Part shown: in pieces, positions 30,228 to 31,192 of the stretch | How the letters are laid out: each line of letters begins with the position of its first letter | Position numbering within the stretch: the first letter of the stretch is position 1 | Assembly (NCBI GenBank): GCA_964396385.1 | Contig: CAYNFH010000046.1 | Location: 1-31,192, forward strand | Direction of reading: 5' to 3' | DNA length: 31,192 bases | DNA from: CAYNFH01 sp964396385 | GTDB lineage: Bacteria > Armatimonadota > Chthonomonadetes > Chthonomonadales > CAJBBX01 | Position numbers and translations under genes: made by a program | The notes under the pieces: model-generated | What the model was told of the DNA's origin: nothing | The model's database searches: none | The model's input: the letters and a program-made list of their open reading frames with translations, nothing else

Positions 30228-31150
30228 TCCGCGATTAGCTGCGCGTACAGCGCCGGGTCTACGTTGCCGCCGCTGATCACGCAGCAGACGGCCCGACCTC
30301 GGAACGGCTCCGGCTCCGTGAGCAGGGCGGCGAGGCTGAGTGCGCCCGTGGGCTCCGCTTTGAGGTTGGCAAGAGAGAAGAGTAGTCGCACCGCCTCCCG
30401 GATGGCGTCCTCCGGGACCTCCACGATGCGGGAGAGGCCGGTCTTCAGGATCTCCCAGTTATGGGAGCCAAGGCTGAGGGTGCGGGCGCCGTCCGCGATG
30501 GTCTCCGCCTCCACGTCGCTCCGCACGAGAGTCCCCTCGCGGAAGGAGCGCGCCGCGTCATTGGCGAGGAGCGGCTCCGCCCCCACCACCTGTATGGCCC
30601 GGCCGGGGGGCCGGACGCCCGTCACCAGGCCGGAGGTGAGCCCGCCGCCGCCTACGGGCGCCACGATCACGTCCACCGGCCGGTCCAGCGCCGCGATCTC
30701 GGCTCCAAGGGTTGCGTTGCCCTGGATCACCAGCGGGTCGTTGTAGGCGCTGGCCACGTACGCCTCCGGGTGGTCCCGGGCCAGCTCCGTCACCCGCTGC
30801 TCGCGCGTCTTCTCCCGCACGTCCACCAGGTCTACTACGCCTCCGTACTCCCGCACCGCCTCCACCTTCACGCGGGCGGAGGTGGCCGGCATCACCACCG
30901 TGCAGCGCTTGCCCAGGAGCCTGCAGGCATAGGCCACGGCCTGGCCGAAGTTGCCGGAGGAGGCGGTGAGGATGTGCGGCTGCGGCGTCCTGGACGCCAG
31001 ATTATAGGCCGCCCGGAACTTGAAGCTGCCCGTATACTGCAGCGTCTCGCTCACCAGGAACAGGTCCAGCCCCAGCCGGTCCCGCAGCCGCGGCGAGTCG
31101 ACGACGGTGGTGGGGCGGAGGATGTTGGGGAGAGTGTCTTTGGGTGCCAT
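30224..31150 (-). CDS. PLP-dependent threonine/serine dehydratase-like enzyme (fold type II)
   Basis: Cytoplasmic pyridoxal-phosphate enzyme of 308 residues. Visible: the PLP lysine Lys44 in YTGSFKFRAAYN (family S-F-K-x-R-x-A), the substrate loop ASSGNFGQAVAYA, and the phosphate-binding APVGGGGLTSGL, then VISGGNVDP near the end. Length fits catabolic threonine dehydratase, serine racemase or hydroxyaspartate dehydratase. The C-terminal ACT regulatory domain of biosynthetic IlvA is absent, so feedback control by isoleucine is unlikely. SSGNFGQ differs from the S-x-GNH-x-Q loop of typical threonine deaminases, so substrate is open. ATG 31150 fits the homology; its ribosome site is weak (AGGCAA). 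The stop is inside palindrome F. Confidence 0.85.
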   Translation of the reverse strand: MAPKDTLPNILRPTTVVDSPRLRDRLGLDLFLVSETLQYTGSFKFRAAYNLASRTPQPHILTASSGNFGQAVAYACRLLGKRCTVVMPATSARVKVEAVREYGGVVDLVDVREKTREQRVTELARDHPEAYVASAYNDPLVIQGNATLGAEIAALDRPVDVIVAPVGGGGLTSGLVTGVRPPGRAIQVVGAEPLLANDAARSFREGTLVRSDVEAETIADGARTLSLGSHNWEILKTGLSRIVEVPEDAIREAVRLLFSLANLKAEPTGALSLAALLTEPEPFRGRAVCCVISGGNVDPALYAQLIAD

Positions 31151-31164
31151 TTGCCTGATTCATT

Positions 31165-31192
31165 GTAGGGGCGGCCCTGTGTGGCCGCCCGC
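31165..31192. repeat. GTAGGGGCGGCC palindrome at the window end
   Basis: GTAGGGGCGGCC ... GGCCGCCC: arms GGGCGGCC (31169-31176) and GGCCGCCC (31183-31190) with a 6-base loop. It continues past the window. Closest relative is 8570-8599, which shares GTAGGGGCGGCCCT. Confidence 0.65.

Overview
This window is GC-rich bacterial chromosome carrying mostly housekeeping genes, with two 10-N scaffold joins (234-243 and 20657-20666), so it probably comes from a draft or metagenome assembly. The gene mix is a ClpX/Lon pair, PilB/PilC, a RicT (PSP1) protein, an M42 peptidase, a GHL10 glycosidase, a G5-3D wall protein and several TTG/GTG starts. Together with intergenic space crowded by palindromic repeats, this fits an Armatimonadota-like or related Terrabacteria lineage. 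That placement is inference; no rRNA is present to settle it.

Layout. 1-3198 (+): 3' end of clpX, a strong hairpin, then lon (protein quality control). 3425-6480 (+): pilB and pilC, the motor ATPase and inner-membrane platform of a type IV pilus/type II secretion system. 6773-9393 (+): LigB-type dioxygenase overlapping a nitronate-monooxygenase-like flavoenzyme, then a secreted SGNH hydrolase. 9560-14574 (-): G5-3D cell-wall protein, rsmA, M42 aminopeptidase, gpsA and ricT, in transcription order. 15076-17485 (-): ECF sigma factor overlapping a membrane anti-sigma factor with a very large outer part. 17852-18832 (-): aldo/keto reductase. 19002-19866 (+): an antitoxin-like gene and a frameshifted PIN toxin, convergent with secA (19863-23144, -). 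23692-24292 (+): an intact toxin-antitoxin pair. 24887-25876 (-): LmbU-like putative DNA-binding protein. 26313-30147 (+): accB behind a near-consensus promoter, then hom overlapping a GHL10 glycosidase. 30224-31150 (-): a threonine/serine dehydratase-like PLP enzyme.

The most unusual content lies between the genes. Seven intergenic loci hold elements built as about four copies of a 7- or 8-base unit, a short core related to TCCGGATTCCGG, and about four copies of the reverse-complement unit. The unit differs from locus to locus while the core is kept. Six of the seven lie at or within a few bases of the 3' side of a stop codon, where classical hairpin-plus-T-run terminators are missing. A second dispersed family (TGTCATCCCGAG...GGGATCTGCTTTACGG) and a third (GTAGGGGCG...) also sit at gene 3' ends, and the third supplies the stop codons of lon and the nitronate-monooxygenase gene. 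No CRISPR array, tRNA, rRNA or transposase gene was found.
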